Shown here: positions 43,514 through 51,879 of the stretch, piece by piece | How the letters are laid out: each line of letters begins with the position of its first letter | Position numbering within the stretch: position 1 is the first letter of the stretch | DNA from: Halictus rubicundus | Lineage: Eukaryota; Arthropoda; Insecta; Hymenoptera; Halictidae | DNA: 64,000 nt | Assembly: GCF_050948215.1 (NCBI RefSeq) | Contig: NW_027488716.1 | Span: 434,001 to 498,000 of the forward strand | Direction: 5' to 3' | Position numbers and translations under genes: made by a program | Notes under the pieces: generated by a model | What the model was told of the DNA's origin: nothing | Databases searched by the model: none | The model's input: only the letters and a program-made list of their open reading frames with translations

Positions 43514-45591
43514 TATTGGGTCCCCGCGCTAGTCCCCTCTCCAGCGCCCTGCGCGGGTGTCGGGGGGGATGACTCCCCCGACCCGCCAGGGGCCACCTCC
43601 ACCTCCATACCCTCCACCTGCTTATCGGTTGGGGGAGTGGCCGTCTTCATCGCCGGTGTTGCCGGTGTTTGGGGGGGCGCCACACCGCCCACCCCTTTTT
43701 CCCTCCTGTTGGCCTTTGGGGGCGGGGAGCACGACTTGCTCCCCGCCTTGTGACCCGCTGGTCGGCCGGCCGCGGCACACACCACGCAGTGGGGTGGTGC
43801 CTTGCAATCCACCGCCCGGTGGCTGGCATCCCCGCAGCGGTAACAGTGACCGCTGCGGTCGACCTCTGCAGTGCACCGCTGCCTGACATGGCCAAGGGCC
43901 AAGCAGCGGAAGCACTGCATTGGTCGTGGTGCCAGCACCACCACCTGGGCGGTGGACCACCCCACGCGTACCTTACCAGCCTTCTCAATGGCTAAGGCCG
44001 CCACGGCCGGGCACTGCACCCAAATGGTGCCGAGTCCGTTGGGCGGGGCCTTCAGCTCCCCCACCCTTACGGACCCGGCGGCGCAGCCCCCGGCCCTAGC
44101 CACCGCCTCCATTACCTCCTGGGGGGTAACCGAGACCTCCAGGCCCGTCAGGCGGAATTCCGCCTTCTTGACAGGCCTGGAGACCCTCACGTCCATACCC
44201 CCCAGGACGGCGGCCATTTTGGCGGCCAGAGCGTCGGCTTTGGCGCCCCCATCGGCACCAGGGACCTCAATGATAAGGCCCCCGGTTACCGCCCTCTTCC
44301 AATGGAGGGCCCCAATGCCGAGGGCGTCGAGATCAACGCCCTGGCGGGCCCTCCTAATTGCCTCCTCGTACGAGGCCTTACTCCCCTCCGGGACGGTGAC
44401 TGCTACCGCCGCCGAGCGGGGGGGAGCCTTCACGCGGGCCGTCGCCTTTCCGCCCTTTGAGGTTGGGGCGGCGGCCTTCTTGGCCTTAGTGGCCGCTGTC
44501 GGTGCCTTGGCCGCCGCATCAGCCACCGCAGCCGCAGCCTTGGCCGCCGCCAGGGCCCTCCGGCCCAACACCTGCGCCCAGGTTTCCCCTTTAGGGGGGT
44601 CCGGCTTCGGCGCCTGTGGTGGCGCCGGCTTGACCTCCTCGGCCTTCTTCGGCTTTTTCTTCTTCTTCTTCTTTTTCTTTTTCCTACCGGCCCCTCCCCC
44701 CCCTGGGATAGGGGCCGGCTTAGGCGGCGCAGGCCCCGGAGCCGGCGTCGGCTGTTTCGCGGGCGGGGAAGGCCGCGGTAGGGGGGGCTTGCGTGCTCCC
44801 GCGGCCGGGGCAACGGCCGCAATCGTGCGCCCGAGCTCCACCCGCATCTCCTGGCGGATGGAGCTCAGCCCCGCCTCCATAAGTGCCCGCATCTGGGCCA
44901 TCAGGTCCGATGCGGGCCCCGCAGCCTCCTCCCTCACGCCGGGGGGCGGCAGGGGAGGTTCATCCCGCAACCGCTTCAAGGCCACCAGCTCTCCCCTGAT
45001 GGCCTCGAGCGAATCGCGGGTCTCCCTTAATTCTCTGGCGAGCGCCGCATTCTCCTCAATCAATGCGGCGTCCCCCAGTCCCTTGCCGACGGCCGGCCGG
45101 AGAGGTGCGTCCCGCAACCGCTTGACCGCCATCAGTTCCCCCCTGATGGCGGTCAACGTGTCGCGGGTCTCGCGGAGCTCCCTCTCCAGCGCCGCGTTCC
45201 TCGCACGGAGAGCGCTGTCCCCGGGGTCCGCGACGGGCGGCAGGCAGGAGCTGACGGAGGGTTGTCCAACCTGGACGCCCCTGCGGTCTAGCTCCCGCGC
45301 GCACGCCTTTATCTCGCCGGAGGCCTCCCGGAAAGCCTTAAGGAAAGTTCCCTTAAGATTTCCGGACCTCTCGGCAAGGTCGCGGACCTCCTCTGACCGC
45401 TCCACCATACGGGCGGTCAGTTCTCCAGGGAGCAGGCCTCTGATGTCCGGCGGGACGTCTCCCTGCCTGTCGCGCTGGCGGAGTGACCGGGCTGGCGAAT
45501 CCAAACGGGTGCGCTTTGCGCCCGCGCCGCTCGATGATACGCGCGAAACGCGCGAAAGGCGCGAGATGGTCGACAGGCGGTCGTCCTCCAT
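43513..45591 (-). CDS. Copy B ORF1: Gag-like RNA-binding protein
   Basis: 692 residues from the ATG at 45591 (MEDDRLSTISRLS); the frame is open further upstream into the telomeric repeat, where it only reads VRVRV. Features: predicted coiled-coil stretches rich in Arg/Glu/Leu (RELRETRDTLTAIRGELMAVKRL, repeated in similar form), a Pro-rich linker, a run of Lys (KKKKKKKKKKPKK, nuclear-localisation type), and a central RRM-like region (EEAIRRARQGVDLDALGI...). Three zinc knuckles follow (CFRCLALGHVRQRC, CYRCGDASHRAVDC, CVVCAAAGRP...C). It would form the RNP with element RNA and target it to telomeres. Upstream residues equivalent to the copy C start are lost by 5' truncation. Confidence 0.88.
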   Translation of the reverse strand: MEDDRLSTISRLSRVSRVSSSGAGAKRTRLDSPARSLRQRDRQGDVPPDIRGLLPGELTARMVERSEEVRDLAERSGNLKGTFLKAFREASGEIKACARELDRRGVQVGQPSVSSCLPPVADPGDSALRARNAALERELRETRDTLTAIRGELMAVKRLRDAPLRPAVGKGLGDAALIEENAALARELRETRDSLEAIRGELVALKRLRDEPPLPPPGVREEAAGPASDLMAQMRALMEAGLSSIRQEMRVELGRTIAAVAPAAGARKPPLPRPSPPAKQPTPAPGPAPPKPAPIPGGGGAGRKKKKKKKKKKPKKAEEVKPAPPQAPKPDPPKGETWAQVLGRRALAAAKAAAAVADAAAKAPTAATKAKKAAAPTSKGGKATARVKAPPRSAAVAVTVPEGSKASYEEAIRRARQGVDLDALGIGALHWKRAVTGGLIIEVPGADGGAKADALAAKMAAVLGGMDVRVSRPVKKAEFRLTGLEVSVTPQEVMEAVARAGGCAAGSVRVGELKAPPNGLGTIWVQCPAVAALAIEKAGKVRVGWSTAQVVVLAPRPMQCFRCLALGHVRQRCTAEVDRSGHCYRCGDASHRAVDCKAPPHCVVCAAAGRPAGHKAGSKSCSPPPKANRREKGVGGVAPPQTPATPAMKTATPPTDKQVEGMEVEVAPGGSGESSPPTPAQGAGEGTSAGTQ

Positions 45592-45673
45592 CTCGAGCAC
45601 CGGAGTGCTCCACCCAGGCCGGGGCCTGAGATCCCGGGGAACAGGGGCCGGCGACGGCCTCGGCTCCTCCACT

Positions 45674-45715
45674 ACCCTAACCCTAACCCTAACCCTAACC
45701 CTAACCCCAACCTTC
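45674..45715 (-). repeat. CCCTAA telomeric repeats, minus orientation
   Basis: About six CCCTAA units 5' of copy B, ending in AACCCCAACCTTC before the orientation switch. Confidence 0.93.
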
Positions 45716-45755
45716 AAAAAAAAAAAAAAAACTAACCCTAACCCCTTGGAAAAAA
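45716..45755. other. Orientation switch between CCCTAA and TTAGGG arrays
   Basis: Sixteen A (45716-45731), then CTAACCCTAACCCC, TTGG and six A, directly followed by GGTTAGGG. Left of this point repeats and elements are in minus orientation, right of it in plus. See findings for the interpretation (inverted telomeric block or assembly joint). Confidence 0.9.
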
Positions 45756-45800
45756 GGTTAGGGTTAGGGTTAGGGTTAGGGTTAGGGTTAGGGTTAGGGT
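45756..45800 (+). repeat. TTAGGG telomeric repeats 5' of copy C
   Basis: About seven clean TTAGGG units, ending TTAGGGT immediately before the first base of copy C. Confidence 0.93.
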
Positions 45801-45953
45801 GGGGACCAAGGGGATATGGGCTTAGTAGTGGTGATTCGGATCCACTGCTAGGTATACCACAGTGGTGGTGGTCATATCCCTAAAATCCTCTACGCTCCAC
45901 CTCCTCGTGGTGGTCCCTGGGAACACACATAGTTGTGTGTTGCTAACGGAGCG
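45801..45953 (+). ncRNA. HDV-like self-cleaving ribozyme, 5' end of copy C
   Basis: Hand-folded nested double pseudoknot. P1: GGGGACC 45801-45807 with GGTCCCT 45912-45918. A long J1/2 insert follows. P2: CGCTCC 45893-45898 with GGAGCG 45948-45953. P3: ACC 45899-45901 with GGT 45909-45911. L3: TCCTCGT. P4: AACACACA 45922-45929 with TGTGTGTT 45934-45941, loop TAGT. J4/2: GCTAAC 45942-45947, with C45943 in the place of the catalytic cytosine. Cleavage would fall before 45801, the exact element start. HDV-like ribozymes at the 5' end are known for R2 and some other non-LTR elements. The P4 sequence differs from copies D/E yet stays fully paired. Confidence 0.85.
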
Positions 45954-45983
45954 AGGGGTATTCCGCGGGAAGTAGTCCCAATG

Positions 45984-46061
45984 ATGTGTGAGGCGATGCC
46001 GGCGGGATCTTCGGATCCTGGCAGGGCCTCCCTTGCCGGTAAGGCTCACACGGAGGGATGA
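45984..46061 (+). other. Upstream ORF in the copy C leader (25 codons)
   Basis: ATG at 45984 encodes MCEAMPAGSSDPGRASLAGK and five more residues, ending at TGA 46059-46061, well before the ORF1 ATG at 46397. In copies D/E the equivalent peptide (MCEAMPAGSSDPGRGTLAGK) is the N-terminus of ORF1 itself. Confidence 0.6.
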
Positions 46062-46396
46062 AAAACCGCGGAATGGGTCCTGCGATCACGACCGGGGAGG
46101 TCGCCGCAGGGCCCTTGCCGTAAACCGGTGGTCATGTTTTACCGGAACGGTGGTCTTGCCTTAACCGGCCGGGCCGCGAGGATGATAACCTCTATAAAAA
46201 ATCCCCAACCCTAAGCTTCGGTGCGCGGCGAGAGGGTACGCCCTGGCAACAGGGCGTGGCTGGTGGGGTACACCAGTCGCGAGCGCACCAACAACCACTG
46301 GATACCTGGCGCCTCCAGTGCGTATATAGCCTTACCCGGGTAGTGGGGGCTCTGCCCGGGTGGACCTCTTTTCCCACCACACTCGTGGGACTAACT

Positions 46397-48541
46397 ATGG
46401 AGCATTTTTCAAAAAACGATGAGGTTAAGGAGGGGTTACCACACCCGAAAGTGGTAGTGGAGGGAGTGGGAGCGGTCTTAGACCTATCCCAGGATGAGAG
46501 GCACCGGACCCCAGCTGTTGGGGACCGGCCCTTTCTCCGGCCGGAGAGGGGTACGAGGGGACGGGGTTTACGCATGCGGTCGGAGGACCGACTGTCGGAC
46601 GCCTCGACCCAGTCGGCACCCCCCATCCCCAGCGGGGCGGGCACGAAGAGGTCGCTGACCCCTCCGGGCGTGCCACAGCCGACTCCGTCGCAGGGAAAGC
46701 GGGAGCGGCTGGACGAGGTCGTCCGACCGGACATAAGGTCCTTGCTCCCCGGGGAGCTGTCCGCCTTGATTGCGGAGAAGTCGGACATCACCCGGGAGCT
46801 AGCGGAGGCCAGCCGGAACCTTAAGGGTACCCACCTTAAGGGGATCCGCGAGGCCTCCGCAGACATAAAGGCGGCAGTGCGGGAGTTGGAGCGGAGGGGT
46901 GTCCAGGTTGGACCCCCTGCCGACTCCCGCGCCCCTGTCTCCCGGGTGGACGCTGTGGACGCCGCACTGCGGCTGGAGAACGCGGCTCTCAGGAGGGAGC
47001 TTCTGGAGACCCGCGACTCGCTTCGGGCCATCAGGGGGGAGTTGATGGCGATGAAGCGGTTGCGGGACGCTCCCCCCCTGCCGCGGGTCTCCACCGCCGA
47101 GGTCGGCGAGGTCATTGCGACCCAGCCGGCGCAGCTGGACCTTATGGCCCAGATGAAGGCCCTCATGGAGGAGGGCCTCAGATCCCTCCGCGAGGAGATG
47201 CGGAGGGAGCTGCGCCGGGTGACCGGGCGTAGTGACCGTGGGGATCCCAGGCCGCCGCCGCCGGCCCCTCCGGCGTCGCCGCGGCCCGCCCCTTTGCCTG
47301 CTCCGCCGACGCCTGCCCCTGCCCCTGCCCCGGGGACGGGGGAGAGGCAGAAGAAGAAGAAGAAGAAGAAGAAGGGGAAGAAGGCTGGGGAGGCTCCCCA
47401 GCCTTCGGTCGCCCGCCCGGCCCCGCCCCCTACGCCCACACCGGGTACCCCGGCTAAGCCGGGGACCTGGGCGGAGGTGGTCGGGAGGCGGGCCATTTCC
47501 GCGGCCAAGGCCGCTGCTAAGGCGGCGGCTGAGGTGGCGGCAGCCGTCTCGGCTGGCGCCCCAAAGGCAAGGAGGGCCGCTGCCCCCGCCTCGAAAGGCG
47601 GGAAAGCAGCGGCCAAGGTCAGGGCCCCGCCACGCTCCGCGGCAGTCACCGTGACTGTCCCGGAGGGGAGCGGGGCCTCGTATGAGGAGGCCATTAGGAG
47701 GGCCCGCCAGGGCGTCGATTTAGACGCCCTCGGCATCGGGGCCCTCCATTGGAAGAGGGCGGTAACCGGGGGCCTCATTATTGAGGTCCCCGGTGCCGAT
47801 GGGGGCCCCAAGGCCGATGCCTTGGCCGCCAAAATGGCCGCCGTCCTGGGGGGGATGGACGTAAAGGTGTCCAGGCCCGTGAAGAAGGCGGAATTCCGCC
47901 TCACGGGCCTGGAGGTATCCGTGACCCCCCAGGAGGTAGTGGAGGCGGTTTGTAAGGCCGGGGGCTGCACCGCCGAGTCCGTTAGGGTTGGGGAGCTTAA
48001 GGCTCCGCCCAGCGGACTCGGCACCATATGGGTGCAGTGCCCGGCCGTGGCGGCCTTGGCCATTGAGAAGGCCGTGAAAATACGCGTGGGGTGGTCCACC
48101 GCCCAGGTGGTAGTGCTGGCGTCTCGGCCGCTGCAGTGCTTCCGCTGCCTTGCCCTGGGGCATGTTCGGCAGCGGTGCACTGCGGAGGTCGACCGCAGCG
48201 GTCACTGCTACCGCTGCGGTGACGCCTCCCACCGGGCGGTGGACTGTAAGGCGCCACCCCACTGCGTGGTCTGCGCGGCCTTGGGGAGACCGGCGGGCCA
48301 CAAGGCGGGGAGCAAGGCGTGCTCCCCGCCACCAAAGGCCAAGAAGGAGAAAAAGGGGGCGGGCGGTGTGGCGCCCACCCCTGTTGCGCCACCGGACAAC
48401 CCGGTGGCGAAAGCGGCCGCTCCCCCAACCTCCAAGGGGGAAAGTATGGAGGTGGAGGCGGCCCCCAGCGGGGCGGGGGGTAATGACCCCCCGCCACCCG
48501 CATCGGCGGCTAAGGAGGGGACCAGCGCGAAGGCCAATTAA
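46397..48541 (+). CDS. Copy C ORF1: Gag-like RNA-binding protein
   Basis: 714 residues from the ATG at 46397 (MEHFSKNDEVK); the frame is open upstream without another ATG. It has Arg/Glu/Leu-rich coiled-coil stretches (about residues 110-280), a Pro/Ala-rich linker, a Lys run (KKKKKKKKGKKA, about residue 318) likely to act as a nuclear signal, an RRM-like region (EEAIRRARQGVDLDALGI onward), and three zinc knuckles beginning at about residue 581 (CFRCLALGHVRQRC, CYRCGDASHRAVDC, CVVCAALGRP...C). The final TAA (48539-48541) overlaps the ORF2 ATG as TAATG. Role: RNA binding, RNP assembly and telomere targeting, from family knowledge. Confidence 0.92.
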   Translation: MEHFSKNDEVKEGLPHPKVVVEGVGAVLDLSQDERHRTPAVGDRPFLRPERGTRGRGLRMRSEDRLSDASTQSAPPIPSGAGTKRSLTPPGVPQPTPSQGKRERLDEVVRPDIRSLLPGELSALIAEKSDITRELAEASRNLKGTHLKGIREASADIKAAVRELERRGVQVGPPADSRAPVSRVDAVDAALRLENAALRRELLETRDSLRAIRGELMAMKRLRDAPPLPRVSTAEVGEVIATQPAQLDLMAQMKALMEEGLRSLREEMRRELRRVTGRSDRGDPRPPPPAPPASPRPAPLPAPPTPAPAPAPGTGERQKKKKKKKKGKKAGEAPQPSVARPAPPPTPTPGTPAKPGTWAEVVGRRAISAAKAAAKAAAEVAAAVSAGAPKARRAAAPASKGGKAAAKVRAPPRSAAVTVTVPEGSGASYEEAIRRARQGVDLDALGIGALHWKRAVTGGLIIEVPGADGGPKADALAAKMAAVLGGMDVKVSRPVKKAEFRLTGLEVSVTPQEVVEAVCKAGGCTAESVRVGELKAPPSGLGTIWVQCPAVAALAIEKAVKIRVGWSTAQVVVLASRPLQCFRCLALGHVRQRCTAEVDRSGHCYRCGDASHRAVDCKAPPHCVVCAALGRPAGHKAGSKACSPPPKAKKEKKGAGGVAPTPVAPPDNPVAKAAAPPTSKGESMEVEAAPSGAGGNDPPPPASAAKEGTSAKAN

Positions 48542-51500
48542 TGGCCCATATTACGCGCTGGTCCCCTCTCCCGGTACTCCAGGCCAACCTCAACCACTGC
48601 CGCCAGGCGCAGGACCTAATGGTCCAATGCCTGGAGGAGTGGGGGGTTGGCCTGGCCGTCGCCACGGAGCCGTACAGAGTCCCGGACCACCCACACTGGT
48701 CCGGGGACGATGACGGCTCCGTGGCGATATGGTGGCGTCGCCACTCGGCGACTGTGCCCCCCTGCTCCGTGGTCGAACGGGGCAGGGGGATGGTTATGGT
48801 AAAGTGGGGAAGATTTCTGGTCGTGGGGTGCTACAGCTCACCCAGTTACGACTCCGCCGAATTAGGGATGTTCCTGGACCGGCTGGGGCTTATGATAGCC
48901 CCGTATATAGCCGGTCCAGTGTTGGTCCTGGGGGACCTCAACGCGAGGTCCTCCACCTGGGGTAACCCCGGGACCAACGCCCGAGGCGGAGTCCTGGAAG
49001 ACTGGGCGGAGGGGATGGAGCTCCGGTTGTTAAACCGGGGCTCCGTGCCTACGTGCGTGAGGTGGAACGGCTGGTCGATTGTGGACGTGTCGTTCGCGAC
49101 GGCCGCCGCCTCACGCCGTGTGTCCAATTGGCGGGTCTGGAGTGGAGAGACCTTGTCGGACCACAGCTACGTCCTGATGGACGTGGCTGTGGTCTCGGAC
49201 TCGCCATTGGACACGCCCCTCCGACGTGGCACCCCGTCAGCGCCAAGATGGGCGCTGAAACGACTGGACGGGGACCTCCTGAGGGCCGTGATTATCGGCT
49301 CCGCCTGGCCTTCGGCCAGGGAGCGCGAGGCAGACGAGGGGGCGGCTTGGATCCGGGGCACGTTGCAGATGATCTGTGACGTGGCGATGCCCCGGGTCCG
49401 AGCTCAGCCCCCGAGAAAGTCAGTTTACTGGTGGTCGGGGGAGCTGGCCGAACTCCGCAGTTCGGCCGGCCGAGCCCGCCGCCAGTATGCCCGCGCCCGT
49501 CGCCGCCATTTTCTGGGCGGCGACGCGGAGCCGAGGGTCGCCGAGCTGTACAGGGAGTACAGATCGGCGGCCGTGGCCCTCAAGCGTGCGATTGCCGCTG
49601 CTAAGGCCAAGGCCTGGGATGAGCTCCTGCTCACCCTCCGTGAGGATCCGTGGGGACGCCCGTATAAGGCGGTGCTTGGGAAGCTCCGCCCCTGGGCGTC
49701 CCCGGTCACGGAGCGGTTAGACCCGGAACTTCTGGGGCGCGTAGTGGATACCCTCTTCCCCCTGAGTGAGGGGGGGAGGGAACGCGCCCCGGGTCCGGCC
49801 ATTGAATGGTCGGACGAATTCCGGGTCACCGAGTGGGAGCTGTACCAGGCCGTCCGGGAGCTCCGGGCCAGGGGCAAGAAGGCCCCTGGCCCCGATGGGG
49901 TTCCCGGTGGTATAATGGCCTTAGCTATGGAGGTCCTCGCCCCGGCGTTCAGGAGCGTCATGGACGCGAGCCTGCGCCGGGGAGTCTTCCCCACGGTGTG
50001 GAAAGAGGCGTGCCTGGTTCTCCTCCAAAAGGAGGGGAAACCCGCAGAGTCTCCCTCTGCATACCGGCCGGTTTGTTTACTCGACGAGGCGGGCAAGCTA
50101 TTCGAAAGGATAATTGCCGCCCGCCTCGTCGAGCACCTGTCGCGGGGTGGTCCCGACCTGAGCGACAGCCAGTACGGGTTCCGGAGGGGGCGCTCCACTA
50201 TAGACGCCCTGGAGCGTCTGCGCCTCCTCCGTGAACGGGCTGTCGCTCGGGGCAGGGTGTTGATTGCGGTGTCGCTAGACATATCTAACGCCTTCAACGC
50301 CCTGCCCTGGTCGGAGATAATGGGGGCGCTGGACTATTTCCAGGTGCCCCCTTATCTCCGGGAGGTGGTCGGCGACTATCTCCGCGACAGAGAGGTGGTG
50401 TTTACCGGCCGGTATGGTACTGTGCACTCGAGGGAGACGCACCGCGGCGTTCCACAGGGGTCGGTCCTCGGACCGCTCCTGTGGAACTTGGCGTACGACG
50501 CGGTGCTGCGGGTTGTCCTCCCCCCGGATACGGGTGTCATCTGCTATGCGGATGACACCCTGGTTTATGCCGAGGGGGAGGATTGGAGGAGGACCAGGCA
50601 CCTCGGAGAGGCCGCCCTGGACTGCGTGATCGGGCGAATCCGGAGAATGGGGTTGACCGTGGCCGCCACAAAAACCGAGGCGATTTGGTTGCATTCGCCT
50701 CGGGAGTGGCGGCTACCCCGCGGTCAGGATCTCCGGATTCGCGTCGCTGAAACCTCCGTCGCGATCGGGCCCAGGATGAGGTACCTGGGCCTGATCATAG
50801 ACGGCCGCTGGCGATTTGAGGGACACTTCGAGCTCCTCGCCCCCCGACTAGAGAGGACGGCAGCCGCATTGGCGCGGCTGCTGCCGAATGTCGGGGGGCC
50901 GGATGTGAAAGTACGCCGCCTCTATGTGGAGGTGGTGCGGTCAATAGCCCTGTATGGGGCCCCCGTGTGGCACCGCTCGCTCGAGGCCAGCACGCCCAGC
51001 CGCAAACTCTTAGAAAGAGTGCGGCGGCGGCTGGCCTTGCGGGTCATACGGGGGTACCGCACCATCTCCACCGAGGCGGCGGGACTCCTCGCCGTGATTC
51101 CACCCTTCACTGTGGTGGCGGCGGAGCGGGCGAAGCTATACCACATCGCCCGCTCCTTCCGCCGCCCGCCGGGGGTGGAACTCACGTGCGAGGAGGAGGA
51201 GGAGCTCGAGGGCCAGAATCGCCAGGCCCGGACGGAAAGTTTATCGGAGTGGAGGGCGCTGTTAACGCCCTCCACACGTCCGATTGTCCGGGCCCTCCTG
51301 CCCATATTTCATATATGGTGCGGGAGGCGGGGAAGGTTGACCTTCCGCCTCACGCAGGTGCTCTCCGGCCACGGTTGCTTCGGAGAGTACCTGCATAGAA
51401 TGGGGCGGGAGCCGACTGCGCAGTGCCACCACTGCGGCGAAGATGTGGACACGGCGCGGCACACTCTGGAGGAGTGCCCAGCTTGGGCCGAGCCGCGCCG

Positions 51501-51879
51501 TGTCCTGAGAGCCGCAGTGGGCGGGTGGGACCTCGCGCTGTCGACCGTGGTCGACCACATGGTCGACGGCGTGGGGTCGTGGAATGCGGTGGCCTCCTTC
51601 TGCGAGGATGTTATCAAGCAGAAGGAGGCCGCCGAGCGGGCCCGGGAGCGGGACCCGGGCTCCGCGAGGAGGGTGTGGGCGCGGGGACGACCCCCGCGCC
51701 GGCGTGTGCCCCCCAGGAGGGGGGCGGTGAGGGATGGGAGGGCGCGGGGGTCTCCCCCGCGTCAACCATTGCCCCCGGGAGTGGGGGGCGGAGGGGGTTT
51801 GGCGCGGGGAGTATCCCCGCGCCCTGTTTCGCCCCCACCTGTGGGGGCGCTGAATTTGGGGGCCCGGGGTGCGAGCTGA
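48541..51879 (+). CDS. Copy C ORF2: endonuclease-reverse transcriptase
   Basis: 1112 residues from the ATG at 48541, which shares its A with the ORF1 stop. This TAATG arrangement is known from the Bombyx telomeric element SART1, where it couples termination to re-initiation. Domains: APE-type endonuclease (QANLNHCRQ, ATEPYRVPD, LGDLNARS, SDHSYVLMDV); RT (GPDGVPG at about 447, YRPVCLLDEAGKLFERI, FRRGRSTIDALERL, SLDISNAFNALPW, GVPQGSVLGP, and YADD at about 669); zinc motif CHHCGEDVDTARHTLEEC from about 962; Arg/Pro-rich C-terminus with three tandem repeats. All key motifs are present. It would nick telomeric DNA and copy element RNA in place. Confidence 0.94.
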   Translation: MAHITRWSPLPVLQANLNHCRQAQDLMVQCLEEWGVGLAVATEPYRVPDHPHWSGDDDGSVAIWWRRHSATVPPCSVVERGRGMVMVKWGRFLVVGCYSSPSYDSAELGMFLDRLGLMIAPYIAGPVLVLGDLNARSSTWGNPGTNARGGVLEDWAEGMELRLLNRGSVPTCVRWNGWSIVDVSFATAAASRRVSNWRVWSGETLSDHSYVLMDVAVVSDSPLDTPLRRGTPSAPRWALKRLDGDLLRAVIIGSAWPSAREREADEGAAWIRGTLQMICDVAMPRVRAQPPRKSVYWWSGELAELRSSAGRARRQYARARRRHFLGGDAEPRVAELYREYRSAAVALKRAIAAAKAKAWDELLLTLREDPWGRPYKAVLGKLRPWASPVTERLDPELLGRVVDTLFPLSEGGRERAPGPAIEWSDEFRVTEWELYQAVRELRARGKKAPGPDGVPGGIMALAMEVLAPAFRSVMDASLRRGVFPTVWKEACLVLLQKEGKPAESPSAYRPVCLLDEAGKLFERIIAARLVEHLSRGGPDLSDSQYGFRRGRSTIDALERLRLLRERAVARGRVLIAVSLDISNAFNALPWSEIMGALDYFQVPPYLREVVGDYLRDREVVFTGRYGTVHSRETHRGVPQGSVLGPLLWNLAYDAVLRVVLPPDTGVICYADDTLVYAEGEDWRRTRHLGEAALDCVIGRIRRMGLTVAATKTEAIWLHSPREWRLPRGQDLRIRVAETSVAIGPRMRYLGLIIDGRWRFEGHFELLAPRLERTAAALARLLPNVGGPDVKVRRLYVEVVRSIALYGAPVWHRSLEASTPSRKLLERVRRRLALRVIRGYRTISTEAAGLLAVIPPFTVVAAERAKLYHIARSFRRPPGVELTCEEEEELEGQNRQARTESLSEWRALLTPSTRPIVRALLPIFHIWCGRRGRLTFRLTQVLSGHGCFGEYLHRMGREPTAQCHHCGEDVDTARHTLEECPAWAEPRRVLRAAVGGWDLALSTVVDHMVDGVGSWNAVASFCEDVIKQKEAAERARERDPGSARRVWARGRPPRRRVPPRRGAVRDGRARGSPPRQPLPPGVGGGGGLARGVSPRPVSPPPVGALNLGARGAS
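51679..51850 (+). repeat. Six alternating GC-rich hairpins at the ORF2 3' end (copy C)
   Basis: Three units of about 61 bases, each with one hairpin of type GGCGCGGGG-loop-CCCCGCGCC (51679-51700, 51741-51762, 51801-51822) and one of type CCCCC-loop-GGGGG (about 51707-51724, 51771-51788, 51831-51849). They lie in the end of ORF2, encoding the repeated ARG-x-PPR segment. Equivalent hairpins are in A (about 38460-38640) and B (about 40195-40375) but not in D/E. Confidence 0.85.

Larger units (their letters stand above)
39570..45673 (-). mobile_element. Telomeric R1-clade LINE, copy B (nearly full length)
   Basis: Minus-strand, TRAS/SART-like element with both ORFs intact from the ORF1 start onward. 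Poly(A) (T run 39570-39596) runs into GGGTTAGGG on the minus strand. The 5' end, at about 45673, lies in sequence equivalent to the early ORF1 region of copy C, so about 600 bases of 5' leader (including the ribozyme) are missing. ORF1 and ORF2 overlap as TAATG at 43515-43511. It belongs to the same subfamily as C but is clearly diverged in the ORF1 N-terminus. Confidence 0.92.

Noticed and set aside
43871..45883. 670-codon plus-strand open frame opposite copy B ORF1
   Set aside because: Antisense shadow of a GC-rich gene; no domain, and the sense ORF1 has zinc knuckles and homologues in copies C-E.
46192..48180. 662-codon minus-strand open frame opposite copy C ORF1
   Set aside because: Same reason; it mirrors the shadow in copy B because the sense proteins are homologous.
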